From positions 723,001 through 787,000 of the forward strand of contig NZ_CP052859.1 in assembly GCF_012935695.1 (NCBI RefSeq): DNA of 64,000 nt. Direction: 5' to 3'. Source of the DNA: Pseudomonas sp. ADAK18 (GTDB lineage Bacteria; Pseudomonadota; Gammaproteobacteria; Pseudomonadales; Pseudomonadaceae). Positions 48,180-55,897 of this stretch are shown here, piece by piece. Position 1 is the stretch's first letter; every line of letters begins with the position of its first letter. The position numbers and the translations under genes are program-made. The notes beneath the pieces are model-generated. The model did not search any database, had not been told where the DNA came from, and saw only the letters and a list, made by a program, of their open reading frames with translations.

Positions 48180-51100
48180 ATGTTGAATCTTGGCGTTGCG
48201 TCCTTACCTCCCCAGGACATCCCTGTGGTGCCCGTGGGGTTGACCGATCAAACAGCGGGCCCCTCAAGAAGCCCACCCGGGGAGCCGAGTCGAGTAACGG
48301 GTGGATCATATTTACCAGGGCCCATCACCCAAACCAGCCCTTCGCTCGCCCCAAAAGCTGACCTGAAAGTTGCACTGGGCGATAGGCAGAATTGGAAGAT
48401 ATTGGGACAAAAGCTCAACGAAATGGCTGCAAAGCTGGGTGTGAACGCTACCCCTCAGGCGGTGCAGGCGGCGCTGAAAAGCACACCGATGGACGTTCAG
48501 CCCGGTTCGTCCTACTCGACGCAGGTCGGCAACGCCGCAACCCTTGAGACTTTCATCAGGGGCCATGGCTTGCACGTGCCCACCACCCATTTCCATCTTG
48601 CAAGCCTTGCTGACTCGGTGAATGAGAGGGCCTTGGCGCATCCTTTCGGCAACTTTGGGGGTGGTTTGTCCTGGCCTGTTCCCCTGAGTGCCAGTGAGCA
48701 ACGCACGGTGCTGGACACCGCCATTCATTATGCCAATCACAATCCGAATAAACCGCAAGTCGGTCCGAGCGTGGGTGTACTGGAATACCTGAACAGTAAC
48801 CAACCCCTCTGCGGTGAAGCGTTGCGCGACCCGGCCAAAGCGCTGGAGGTGATCGTCAGCTCCGCCCGCGGGCAGGCAATGGGGCTGGCCGTACAGACCC
48901 AATTGAATGGCATTGCCACCGACACCAGCACCAATGAATACGCCTTGGCAGCCATCCATTCGGTACTGGACCCGGAGTCCATTGCTGTCCCCCGCCGAAA
49001 CAAGGTGGCAGGCTTTGACTTGGGGCAGCCGCAACACTGGGGCAAGCCGGCGTCAGTGGTGCTTGATGGGCTGAGCGAGCACCTGAGTGTCAGCGGCAAG
49101 GCTACCCCCGAAATGGCCAAGGTGGGTGCGTACCTATTGCTGGCAAGGAACGCCCCTGAATTTCTGATCAAAGACATCCCCATCAGCGTGACATACGGCA
49201 GCCCGGCCTGGGTCAGCCTGTCGATCGCTGCGGCGACGATAGAAGCTCAGTCGCCAGGCACGGTGCCGAACATGACCTTTGCTCAAGTCATGCTCAAGGC
49301 CGAGCGTGCAGCGTTGGCCAATCCAGCAGTCACTCAACTTGCCCAGAAGGCAGCGTTAGTGGACTGGGGTGTGGTCAACGGCATTATCCCTGAGAAAGAA
49401 AATGATAGTTACAACCCCATCGAAGTAGAGGGTGTAAGAACCGCGTTCAATCAACAACTGCAGGAACGGATAGCGGCTTCGAAGTTATTGGAAACCGAAA
49501 TTCCAAGTCGTAAAGAAATTGCACTGGCCAAACTCAAAACTCGGTTCGCAGAAAACGTACCTTTTGAAGAAAGGCTCTTAAGGGTCAACACTACGGGGCA
49601 GCCGTCAGCCCAGGCCCTTTACGATCCGAATCGGGCGCCTGCGGGCCTTCATTCGATGCTGGATATTGCCATGAGCGGGCTGGACCAATATGCGTGGAAA
49701 ACGACGGACCAGCGCATTATCGACGCAACGAAAGGCAAGTCTCTTAAGTTCGATGTGAACAAGACTTTCAATGAGCAATTCAAACAGGCCATCGATTCGC
49801 GCAAGCAGGGCATCGGTACCACTGTCAAACACCTCATTGCTCAGCTTCCGTTGGCCGACAGGCAAAATCTGGAATATGCGAAGCTCGAATTTTTCCAAAA
49901 CAATACTTACAAGCTCGGTATGGGCTTTACGGGTAAAACGCTGGAGCACAAAAATGACAACCTGCTGGTGAAAACCACAGGCGTTAATGGGGTGACTGCT
50001 TATGAAATTGACCTGAAGAATGGCGCCATCACGACTGTGCCGCCTTATGTATTGACGAGGCAACAAGAGCGAAATGCCAATCTGATATATCCGATAGAAC
50101 AGTTTACGCCGGCTAACGCCAGCGAGGCCGACTTGGGACAAAAGCAGCCCGGCAGCACTTCAGAGATCCCCTTGAGCTTTTCCAGCACGCGGACCCGGTT
50201 TATCGCCGATGCGTTTGTCGAGCATCTCGATATCGATAATAAAGATGCTGTGAAACAGGCCGGGGGGAGCACTACTTACGATCAGCAAATGGAAAACGAG
50301 TGGAAAATAGCGGATTTTTTCCTGAATCTCGTTCCGCTTAGATCGGCCATCGTCAATTTTCAGAACGGTAACTATCTGGACGGTGCGATAGATTTGGGCA
50401 TGGATATCTTTGGTTTCGTCACTGCCGGTGTGGGAGCTGCGGCCAAGGTGACGAAGGTTGGAACCACGGCCGTCAACACGACCCTCAAGGCAGTGAAAGT
50501 CGCAAAGATCATCGGCACCACTGCTGTCGGCGTATTTAATCCTGTGAGTGGTTTGGGCGATTTGGCGGTGGGAGGCGCCGGGTTGGTACGCAGAGGGGCG
50601 GGCTTGCTGTTCGACAAAGGTCTTGAAGGGGTTAATAAGCTCAGAGGCGCATCCGGCAGTTATGACCTGTTGAAGGCGGCCAGCAAACAGTATGAGGCCG
50701 CGGCAACGGGAACCTTCAAGGTTGCCGGTCATAGTGTTGAAGGTGGGGCTGTGTTGTGGAACGGTAAATGGCATGCCTTCGATGCAGACAAGATGCGGCC
50801 ATATGGCGGCCCGCTCGAAGGGTTCACCTCCAAAACGAAGGCTGTGGATGGCGCGCTCACCACGGTGCGCATTGAGCCGGGCGGTGAATTGAACAACAGG
50901 CTCTTTGGTGAGTTCAAAGTCCCGGAATCCAGCATAGCCGGGCTCTCACGTAATAGTCAGGGTGTGTATGTCGCGGCCGATGGCCACCTGTCCCATATCC
51001 GTCACACCGACAGTACCGGACAAACCGCAGTCTACGAGGTACGACACGTCACCCGAACCGCTGACGGCGTTGTCCAGGCACGGATCTATCACAACAATCG

Positions 51101-51680
51101 ACAAACGCCGGTGTTGGTCCAGCAGGTGCAGGGCGATCAGTGGCAACGCCTGGGGGCCCGGGGCGGAGATCCGCTGTCGGTCGCATCCGATCTGGGGCCT
51201 GTGATTGGGGGCGGCAGTGAGGGGGTCATCTACGCAAGTCTGGATGGAAAAAGTGTTTATAAAGACCTCGGTCAAACATCTTTAAAACCCTTCGCGGGCT
51301 ACATGGATATGGAAACCCGATCCCTGAATAAATATTATGGTGACGGTTTTGCAAGGACGATCATTGAGGATGGCCGTAAATATATAAAGATGGGACGGAT
51401 TGATGGGGTGGATCTTAGTAAGTTTGAGAAGGGTAGTTTGCCGTCGCAAGCGCGATCACTACTTGATGATGTATTTGTGCAGATGGAAGGGAAGGATATC
51501 TATCACAATGATCTGCAGTTGAAAAACTTCATGTATTCCTCACGGGACAAGAAGATTTATCCGGTGGATATGGATTCGCTGAGTTCTGAGTTTATGGTGC
51601 CGGTTGTCATGGATTCTTATAACCGACATAAAGAAGCGCTGCGCCGGGCCTTTAGCGGTCTTATCGCTAAAGCGAGTTGA
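48180..51680 (+). CDS. Large modular toxin/effector-like protein with C-terminal kinase-like domain
   Basis: About 1166 residues from the ATG at 48180 (other in-frame starts upstream lack support). The first 50 residues are rich in Ser and Pro (MLNLGVASLPPQ). Residues about 60-700 form an unrecognised body. Residues about 713-810 are hydrophobic and glycine/alanine-rich (FFLNLVPLRSAIVNF, DLGMDIFGFVTAGVGAAAKV), like the membrane-translocation part of large toxins. Residues about 830-1000 are beta-rich. Residues about 1005-1160 carry kinase-like motifs: GGGSEG loop (about 1009-1014), Lys1028, Glu1045, HNDLQLKN (His1109, Asp1111, Asn1116) and Asp1130 in VDMD. The 3' part is richer in AT. No immunity-type gene is adjacent; a terminator follows. 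Confidence 0.75.
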   Translation: MLNLGVASLPPQDIPVVPVGLTDQTAGPSRSPPGEPSRVTGGSYLPGPITQTSPSLAPKADLKVALGDRQNWKILGQKLNEMAAKLGVNATPQAVQAALKSTPMDVQPGSSYSTQVGNAATLETFIRGHGLHVPTTHFHLASLADSVNERALAHPFGNFGGGLSWPVPLSASEQRTVLDTAIHYANHNPNKPQVGPSVGVLEYLNSNQPLCGEALRDPAKALEVIVSSARGQAMGLAVQTQLNGIATDTSTNEYALAAIHSVLDPESIAVPRRNKVAGFDLGQPQHWGKPASVVLDGLSEHLSVSGKATPEMAKVGAYLLLARNAPEFLIKDIPISVTYGSPAWVSLSIAAATIEAQSPGTVPNMTFAQVMLKAERAALANPAVTQLAQKAALVDWGVVNGIIPEKENDSYNPIEVEGVRTAFNQQLQERIAASKLLETEIPSRKEIALAKLKTRFAENVPFEERLLRVNTTGQPSAQALYDPNRAPAGLHSMLDIAMSGLDQYAWKTTDQRIIDATKGKSLKFDVNKTFNEQFKQAIDSRKQGIGTTVKHLIAQLPLADRQNLEYAKLEFFQNNTYKLGMGFTGKTLEHKNDNLLVKTTGVNGVTAYEIDLKNGAITTVPPYVLTRQQERNANLIYPIEQFTPANASEADLGQKQPGSTSEIPLSFSSTRTRFIADAFVEHLDIDNKDAVKQAGGSTTYDQQMENEWKIADFFLNLVPLRSAIVNFQNGNYLDGAIDLGMDIFGFVTAGVGAAAKVTKVGTTAVNTTLKAVKVAKIIGTTAVGVFNPVSGLGDLAVGGAGLVRRGAGLLFDKGLEGVNKLRGASGSYDLLKAASKQYEAAATGTFKVAGHSVEGGAVLWNGKWHAFDADKMRPYGGPLEGFTSKTKAVDGALTTVRIEPGGELNNRLFGEFKVPESSIAGLSRNSQGVYVAADGHLSHIRHTDSTGQTAVYEVRHVTRTADGVVQARIYHNNRQTPVLVQQVQGDQWQRLGARGGDPLSVASDLGPVIGGGSEGVIYASLDGKSVYKDLGQTSLKPFAGYMDMETRSLNKYYGDGFARTIIEDGRKYIKMGRIDGVDLSKFEKGSLPSQARSLLDDVFVQMEGKDIYHNDLQLKNFMYSSRDKKIYPVDMDSLSSEFMVPVVMDSYNRHKEALRRAFSGLIAKAS

Positions 51681-51695
51681 TCCATTTCAGGTATA

Positions 51696-51723
51696 CCCTG
51701 CCGTTTTTAACGGCAGGGTTTTC
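51696..51723 (+). terminator. Rho-independent terminator after the toxin-like gene
   Basis: CCCTGCCGTT, short loop, AACGGCAGGG followed by TTTTC. It isolates the toxin-like gene from the convergent nitroreductase. Confidence 0.9.
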
Positions 51724-51769
51724 GTGTGTTGCACAGGGCAGGCAATGACCTGCCAAGTCTGCATCAGCC

Positions 51770-52363
51770 TTAAAGGCTGAAATCCCCTTCCGCCACCAAC
51801 TCAGTCAGCGGCCGACGCGGGCTCGGGGTTTCCCGGGCTTGCAGGTAGTCCGCCAATGTCGACTTGTCTCCCAGCTTGCCGACGGCCACGGCCGCATGCA
51901 GTGCATAGCCTTCGGGGATTTTCAGTTCCTTGCGGGTCAGTTCCTGATCGAAACCGGCCATTCCATGGGTGTGCCAGCCGCTGATGCTGGCTTGCAGTGC
52001 CAGGTGGCCCCAGGCGGAACCGGTGTCAAAGGTGTGCCACAGGGCTGGGGTTTCTTCGGTGGCGCCAGGCACAGCGAAGTCGGTTTTCGAGATCACGATC
52101 ACCAGGGCCGAGGCATGCTGCGCCCAGCCCCGGTTGAATTCGTTCAGCAGGCCCAGGAAACGCTCCCAGTTCGGCGTATCACGGCGCGCATAGAGAAAGC
52201 GCCAAGGCTGTGAGTTGTACGCCGAAGGCGACCAGCGGGCGGCTTCAAAGAAGCTCAGCAGGGTTTTTTCCGGGATGCTTTCGCCGGTAAAGGCCCGTGG
52301 TGACCAGCGGTCGGTGAACTGCGGGTGAATGGCATAATCGGCAACGCGTGGCTGGGTGCTCAT
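51770..52363 (-). CDS. Nitroreductase-family flavoprotein
   Basis: 197 residues of the FMN-dependent nitroreductase family. RWSPRAFTGESIPEKTLLSF, RWSPSAYNSQPWRFLYARRD and the C-terminal EGYALHAAVAVGKLG (GYxxxxxxxxGx) are typical. It reduces nitroaromatic, quinone or similar acceptors with NAD(P)H; the physiological substrate is unknown. Convergent with the toxin-like gene. Confidence 0.88.
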   Translation of the reverse strand: MSTQPRVADYAIHPQFTDRWSPRAFTGESIPEKTLLSFFEAARWSPSAYNSQPWRFLYARRDTPNWERFLGLLNEFNRGWAQHASALVIVISKTDFAVPGATEETPALWHTFDTGSAWGHLALQASISGWHTHGMAGFDQELTRKELKIPEGYALHAAVAVGKLGDKSTLADYLQARETPSPRRPLTELVAEGDFSL

Positions 52364-52549
52364 GGGCAGTTCCTGGTGACGGGATGGGCTAGGGTTGCAA
52401 GGTGCAGATCAAAAAACAGGGGCTCAAAACTACTGCGCCTTTTGGGTTGCTGACAAGTCTTGTTCTACCGGCAGTCGTAAGCGCTTGGCCCCGACGGCCT
52501 TGGGCACTAGACTGGCGGCCTTTTAACATACCGATACTGATGTAGAGCC

Positions 52550-52999
52550 ATGGCCGCTAAAGTCGAACCTTTCTGGATCCGCAAAACCCTCGAACAACTC
52601 GACCAGGATGAGTGGGAGTCGTTATGCGACGGCTGCGGCCTGTGCTGCCTGCAAAAGCTCGAGGACGAAGACGACAACAGCGTCTATTACACGCGCATCG
52701 CCTGCAAACTGCTGGACCTGAAAACCTGCCAGTGCACCGATTACCCCAATCGTCGCGACTCGGTGCCTGACTGCATCCAGCTCACCCCGGGCCAGGCCGA
52801 CCAGTTCAAATGGCTGCCGCCCACCTGCGGCTATCGGCTGGTCAGTGAGCGCAAGGACTTGCCGCTGTGGCACCACTTGGTCTGCGGCGATCGCGACGCC
52901 GTGCACCACGAACGCATTTCCCAGTCCGGGCGCATGCTCAGCGAAGGCAGCGTGGCCGAGGATGATTGGGAGGATTACCTGATTTTCCGCGCAGGCTGA
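52550..52999 (+). CDS. ycgN: YcgN-family cysteine-cluster protein
   Basis: 149 residues. It has the cysteine-cluster motif [11 protein letters not shown] (residues about 24-34) plus further cysteines in [14 protein letters not shown] and CGYRLV, the pattern of the UPF0153/YcgN family that probably binds a metal or iron-sulfur cluster. It is often linked to ycgL and rnd; here 5.6 kb separate them. The next gene starts 11 bases after its stop. Confidence 0.92.
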   Translation: MAAKVEPFWIRKTLEQLDQDEWESLCDGCGLCCLQKLEDEDDNSVYYTRIACKLLDLKTCQCTDYPNRRDSVPDCIQLTPGQADQFKWLPPTCGYRLVSERKDLPLWHHLVCGDRDAVHHERISQSGRMLSEGSVAEDDWEDYLIFRAG

Positions 53000-53010
53000 A
53001 AGGAGTGTGT

Positions 53011-54249
53011 ATGACGGTTGTAGGGAAACTGGCCGCAAGCCTGTTGCTGCTGGCGCTGAGCACGTCGGCATGGTCTGCGAAGAAAGTCGACCTGGACTAT
53101 CACGTCAAGCTGTTGCCTCAGAGTGATCAAGCCGAAGTCCGCTTGAGCCTGTCCCAGGGCTCGGCCGTGCGCAGCCTGAACTTTGACTTGGGCCGCGATG
53201 GCGACTACAGCGATTTCAAGGCCGATGGCCAGTGGCAGGTTCTGCCGGGCCATACGGCCGGTGACAGCCGAGGCTTGTGGCAGCCCAGTGCCGACAAGGC
53301 CAGCCTGACTTACCGTGTACGCCTCAGTCATGCCCGCAAGAAGGGTATCTATGAGGCTCGAATGACACCGAGCTGGGCGCTGTTTCGCGGTGAGGACCTG
53401 GTGCCGACGGCCCGTCTCGATCAGCAAGACGGTATTGAGCTGGTGTCACGGCTGATCTTCGAACTACCGTCTGGCTGGAAAAGCGTCGAGACCACCTGGC
53501 CGCGCGTCGGTAAAAACAAATTCCGCATCGATAATGTTTCCCGCCTGTTCGACCGGCCCACCGGCTGGATGCTCGCCGGTACCTTGGGCACGCGCCGGGT
53601 GCGCCTGGGGGAGACCGAAATCACGGTGGCCTCGCCCAAGGGCCAGGGTATGCGGCGCATGGACGTGCTGACACTGCTGACTTTTGTCTGGCCCCAGGTA
53701 CAAGCGGCGTTTCCCCGCCATCCGGCTAAATTGCTGGTGGTGGGCGCCAGTGACCCGATGCGGCGTGGCGCTTTTTCTGCGCGCGATTCGATCTACCTCA
53801 ACAGCCGCACGCCACTGGTGAGCGAAAATGGCACTAGCCCATTGATGCGTGAGGTGGTGCAAGCCATTGGCCGCTTCAATGACAACCAGAGCAGTGACTG
53901 GATCAGTGAAGGCCTGGCCGAGTATTACGCTATTGAGCTGATGCGCCGTGCCGGTGGCATCAGTGACGAGCGCTACGCCGCGATCCAGGCCCGGCTGAAT
54001 AAGGAAGGGAAGGCGGTGACGACGTTGCGCGGTGATCAGGTCAGCGGGGCGACTGTGGCGCGGGCGGTGGTGTTGTTACAGGAGCTGGACCGCGAGATCC
54101 GCCTTAAAACCCACAACAAGCGCTCCCTGGATGATTTGACTCAGGCGGTGATGCGCCTGAACAGCATCAGCACAAAGGAGTTTGTGCAGTTGGGGGAACG
54201 CATTATTGGCGAGTCGTCAGTGGTGCTGGATACCAAGCTGCTGCACTAA
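53011..54249 (+). CDS. Secreted peptidase-like protein with degenerate zinc motif (M61-like)
   Basis: 412 residues: signal peptide (residues 1-22, LLLLALSTSAWSA), a beta-rich N-terminal half, and a helical C-terminal half like gluzincin (M61/M1) peptidases. The region expected to hold HExxH reads REVVQ (Arg280-Glu281...Gln284), while the downstream DWISEGLAEYY (Glu300) that normally gives the third zinc ligand is kept. Both zinc histidines are lost, so it is probably not a protease. It has an AAAGGAG box and is co-transcribed with ycgN. Confidence 0.75.
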   Translation: MTVVGKLAASLLLLALSTSAWSAKKVDLDYHVKLLPQSDQAEVRLSLSQGSAVRSLNFDLGRDGDYSDFKADGQWQVLPGHTAGDSRGLWQPSADKASLTYRVRLSHARKKGIYEARMTPSWALFRGEDLVPTARLDQQDGIELVSRLIFELPSGWKSVETTWPRVGKNKFRIDNVSRLFDRPTGWMLAGTLGTRRVRLGETEITVASPKGQGMRRMDVLTLLTFVWPQVQAAFPRHPAKLLVVGASDPMRRGAFSARDSIYLNSRTPLVSENGTSPLMREVVQAIGRFNDNQSSDWISEGLAEYYAIELMRRAGGISDERYAAIQARLNKEGKAVTTLRGDQVSGATVARAVVLLQELDREIRLKTHNKRSLDDLTQAVMRLNSISTKEFVQLGERIIGESSVVLDTKLLH

Positions 54250-54256
54250 AGCTGTC

Positions 54257-54360
54257 TGTAGCCGCTGCCGAGGTACGAGGCTGCGATGCGTGTCCGTAGG
54301 ACCGCCGCCTTGGGGCTGCTACGCAACCCATCGCAGCCTCGTACCTCGGCAGCGGCTACA
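54257..54360. repeat. REP doublet (104 bp inverted pair)
   Basis: TGTAGCCGCTGCCGAGGTAC and its perfect inverse GTACCTCGGCAGCGGCTACA flank about 64 bases between the convergent peptidase-like and DUF2892-like genes. Confidence 0.9.
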
Positions 54361-54371
54361 GGTAATCATGT

Positions 54372-54722
54372 TCAGCCGGTGGTTTTAGCGGTTTTCTCAG
54401 CTGCGACTTCCGCCTTGGTCTTGAGGTTCTTCAGCTCTTCCCCCGCCCGTTCAATCTTCGTGCGCACGGTGTTCATGTCCTGGCGGCTTTTTTCCAGCAG
54501 GTCTTTCGCCGAGCTGTGGCCGCTGATACCACGGGCCAGTGCTACGCCGCCAATCGCTACCTGGATCAAGCCAAAAAAGCCGCCACGGCGCAGGCCTTTG
54601 CCCATCATCACTACGCCACCTGCCAGGGAACCAATGCGCTCCCAACCTTGCACGTTCTGCGTGGGGCGGGTCTGGAACGGGGTGGACTCGATGATAGGTC
54701 GCAGGGTTTTGCTGTCGCTCAT
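54372..54722 (-). CDS. Small membrane protein with DUF2892-like core and coiled-coil tail
   Basis: 116 residues. Residues about 24-72 (NVQGWERIGSLAGGVVMMGK, then GFFGLIQVAIGGVALARGIS) resemble the YgaP-type DUF2892 membrane core; residues about 72-116 form a charged, probably coiled-coil tail (EKSRQDMNTVRTKIERAGEE). Starts MSDSKTLRPIIE. Function unknown. It has a GGAGACAG ribosome-binding region. Confidence 0.72.
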   Translation of the reverse strand: MSDSKTLRPIIESTPFQTRPTQNVQGWERIGSLAGGVVMMGKGLRRGGFFGLIQVAIGGVALARGISGHSSAKDLLEKSRQDMNTVRTKIERAGEELKNLKTKAEVAAEKTAKTTG

Positions 54723-54790
54723 GATCTGTCTCCAACAAGGGTCATTGATAGATAGCTGACTGTAGGCGGGACACAGATGTTCCCGAAAAG

Positions 54791-55258
54791 TCAGTACTTG
54801 GGTCCCGAGCGGGTGTTGTTGCCCTTGGCCAGACGGTCATAAAGCACGACGTTGACGGTGGCGGCGAGGTTCATGCAGCCGGTGGTCGGAATGTAGACCA
54901 CGTCCTCACACCAGTCGCGAATCTCCTTGTCCAGGGAGCCGTCTTCCGGGCCGAAGATATACAGCGCACGGTCAGGGTGGGTGTATTCGGGGAGAGGGCG
55001 GGCGCCTTCCACCAGTTCCACGGCGACCGGGATGCAGCCCAGGGGCAGGATCTTTTTCAGGTCGTCGATGCCGATCAACGGAATGTCGTGGTGGACTTTC
55101 TTGGTGTCGGTGATGAAATCCCGGGCCCGTTCATACCGCTTGCCGGTGTAGAACACCGACGCCACGCCATAACAGCCGGCGGCGCGCATCACCGAACCGA
55201 CGTTCTCGGGTGACTTGGGGTTATACAGACCGATACAGCTGTAGCGTTTATTGCCCAC
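54791..55258 (-). CDS. TrmH-family RNA methyltransferase
   Basis: 155 residues of the SPOUT (SpoU) class: motif 1 NPKSPENVGSVMRAAGCYGV, motif 2 LYIFGPEDGSLDKE and motif 3 YIPTTGCMNLAATVNVVLYD, the trefoil-knot SAM-binding motifs. It methylates a ribose 2'-OH in tRNA or rRNA, the target being unassigned. Starts at a GTG (MGNKRYSC). Downstream on the same strand is the DUF2892-like gene. Confidence 0.9.
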   Translation of the reverse strand: MGNKRYSCIGLYNPKSPENVGSVMRAAGCYGVASVFYTGKRYERARDFITDTKKVHHDIPLIGIDDLKKILPLGCIPVAVELVEGARPLPEYTHPDRALYIFGPEDGSLDKEIRDWCEDVVYIPTTGCMNLAATVNVVLYDRLAKGNNTRSGPKY

Positions 55259-55330
55259 GGGGAAGGGTGCCTCGAGAAAAACCGCGATTATACGGGGATT
55301 GCTCCCAAGGCGGGCGGTTTGCAGGAAGGG

Positions 55331-55358
55331 TGTTGATTGGGCAATTGCCCAATCAACA
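55331..55358. repeat. 28-bp perfect palindrome
   Basis: TGTTGATTGGGCAA joined directly to its exact inverse TTGCCCAATCAACA, centred between 55344 and 55345. It lies seven bases after the yajD stop, upstream of the TrmH-like gene on the same strand. No T tract follows on either strand, so it is not a standard terminator. Confidence 0.85.
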
Positions 55359-55365
55359 AAGCCAC

Positions 55366-55740
55366 TCAGTCGTCTTTCTTCATCAGGCCAGCCAACGCCG
55401 CAAAGGGGTTATGCGTCGCCTTGGCGATGGTTGGACTGCTGGTGGAACCTTCACCGAAATACTGCTGGTCGGTATAGCGCGAGTGTTCGTTATCGTGGCA
55501 GTACAGGCACAGCAACTCCCAGTTGGAGCCGTCCTGGGGGTTGTCGTCATGGTTATGGTTGCGGTGGTGCACGGTCAGTTCGCTCAGGCGCTTGCCAGCG
55601 AATTCACGGGCGCAGCGGCCGCACACGTGGGGGTACATCTTCAAGGCTTTGTCGCGGTAGCCCATTTCCCGGTCGCGCTGGGCATCGGCGAGGATGCGGT
55701 CCAGCTTGGCGGTGTGGGAGGGCGGGTTGGTCGAGCTCAT
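55366..55740 (-). CDS. yajD: YajD-family HNH nuclease
   Basis: 124 residues. The HNH domain (about residues 38-100) has a CGRC pair and a CLYC pair around HHRNHNHDDNP, the zinc-bound HNH nuclease core. AGGAGCC lies before two adjacent ATGs; the second (55740) has better spacing. It is a cytoplasmic putative DNase of unknown role, common in proteobacteria. Confidence 0.9.
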   Translation of the reverse strand: MSSTNPPSHTAKLDRILADAQRDREMGYRDKALKMYPHVCGRCAREFAGKRLSELTVHHRNHNHDDNPQDGSNWELLCLYCHDNEHSRYTDQQYFGEGSTSSPTIAKATHNPFAALAGLMKKDD

Positions 55741-55897
55741 CATGGCTCCTGTGTTTTAGTGAATCACGGATAGCGTTGATTCTAGCCGTTGGCGGAATAA
55801 TTAGCCCCAGGCTTTTTTCAACGGTGCCCCCATCCCGTAGCAGGTTATTTTGTAATATTGCGGCTCGATGATCGGGTGATCGTCTGGAGAAATCACT

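Noticed and set aside
54372..54722. Immunity or antitoxin partner for the toxin-like gene
   Set aside because: It is 2.7 kb away, on the other strand, and its core resembles a general DUF2892 membrane protein.
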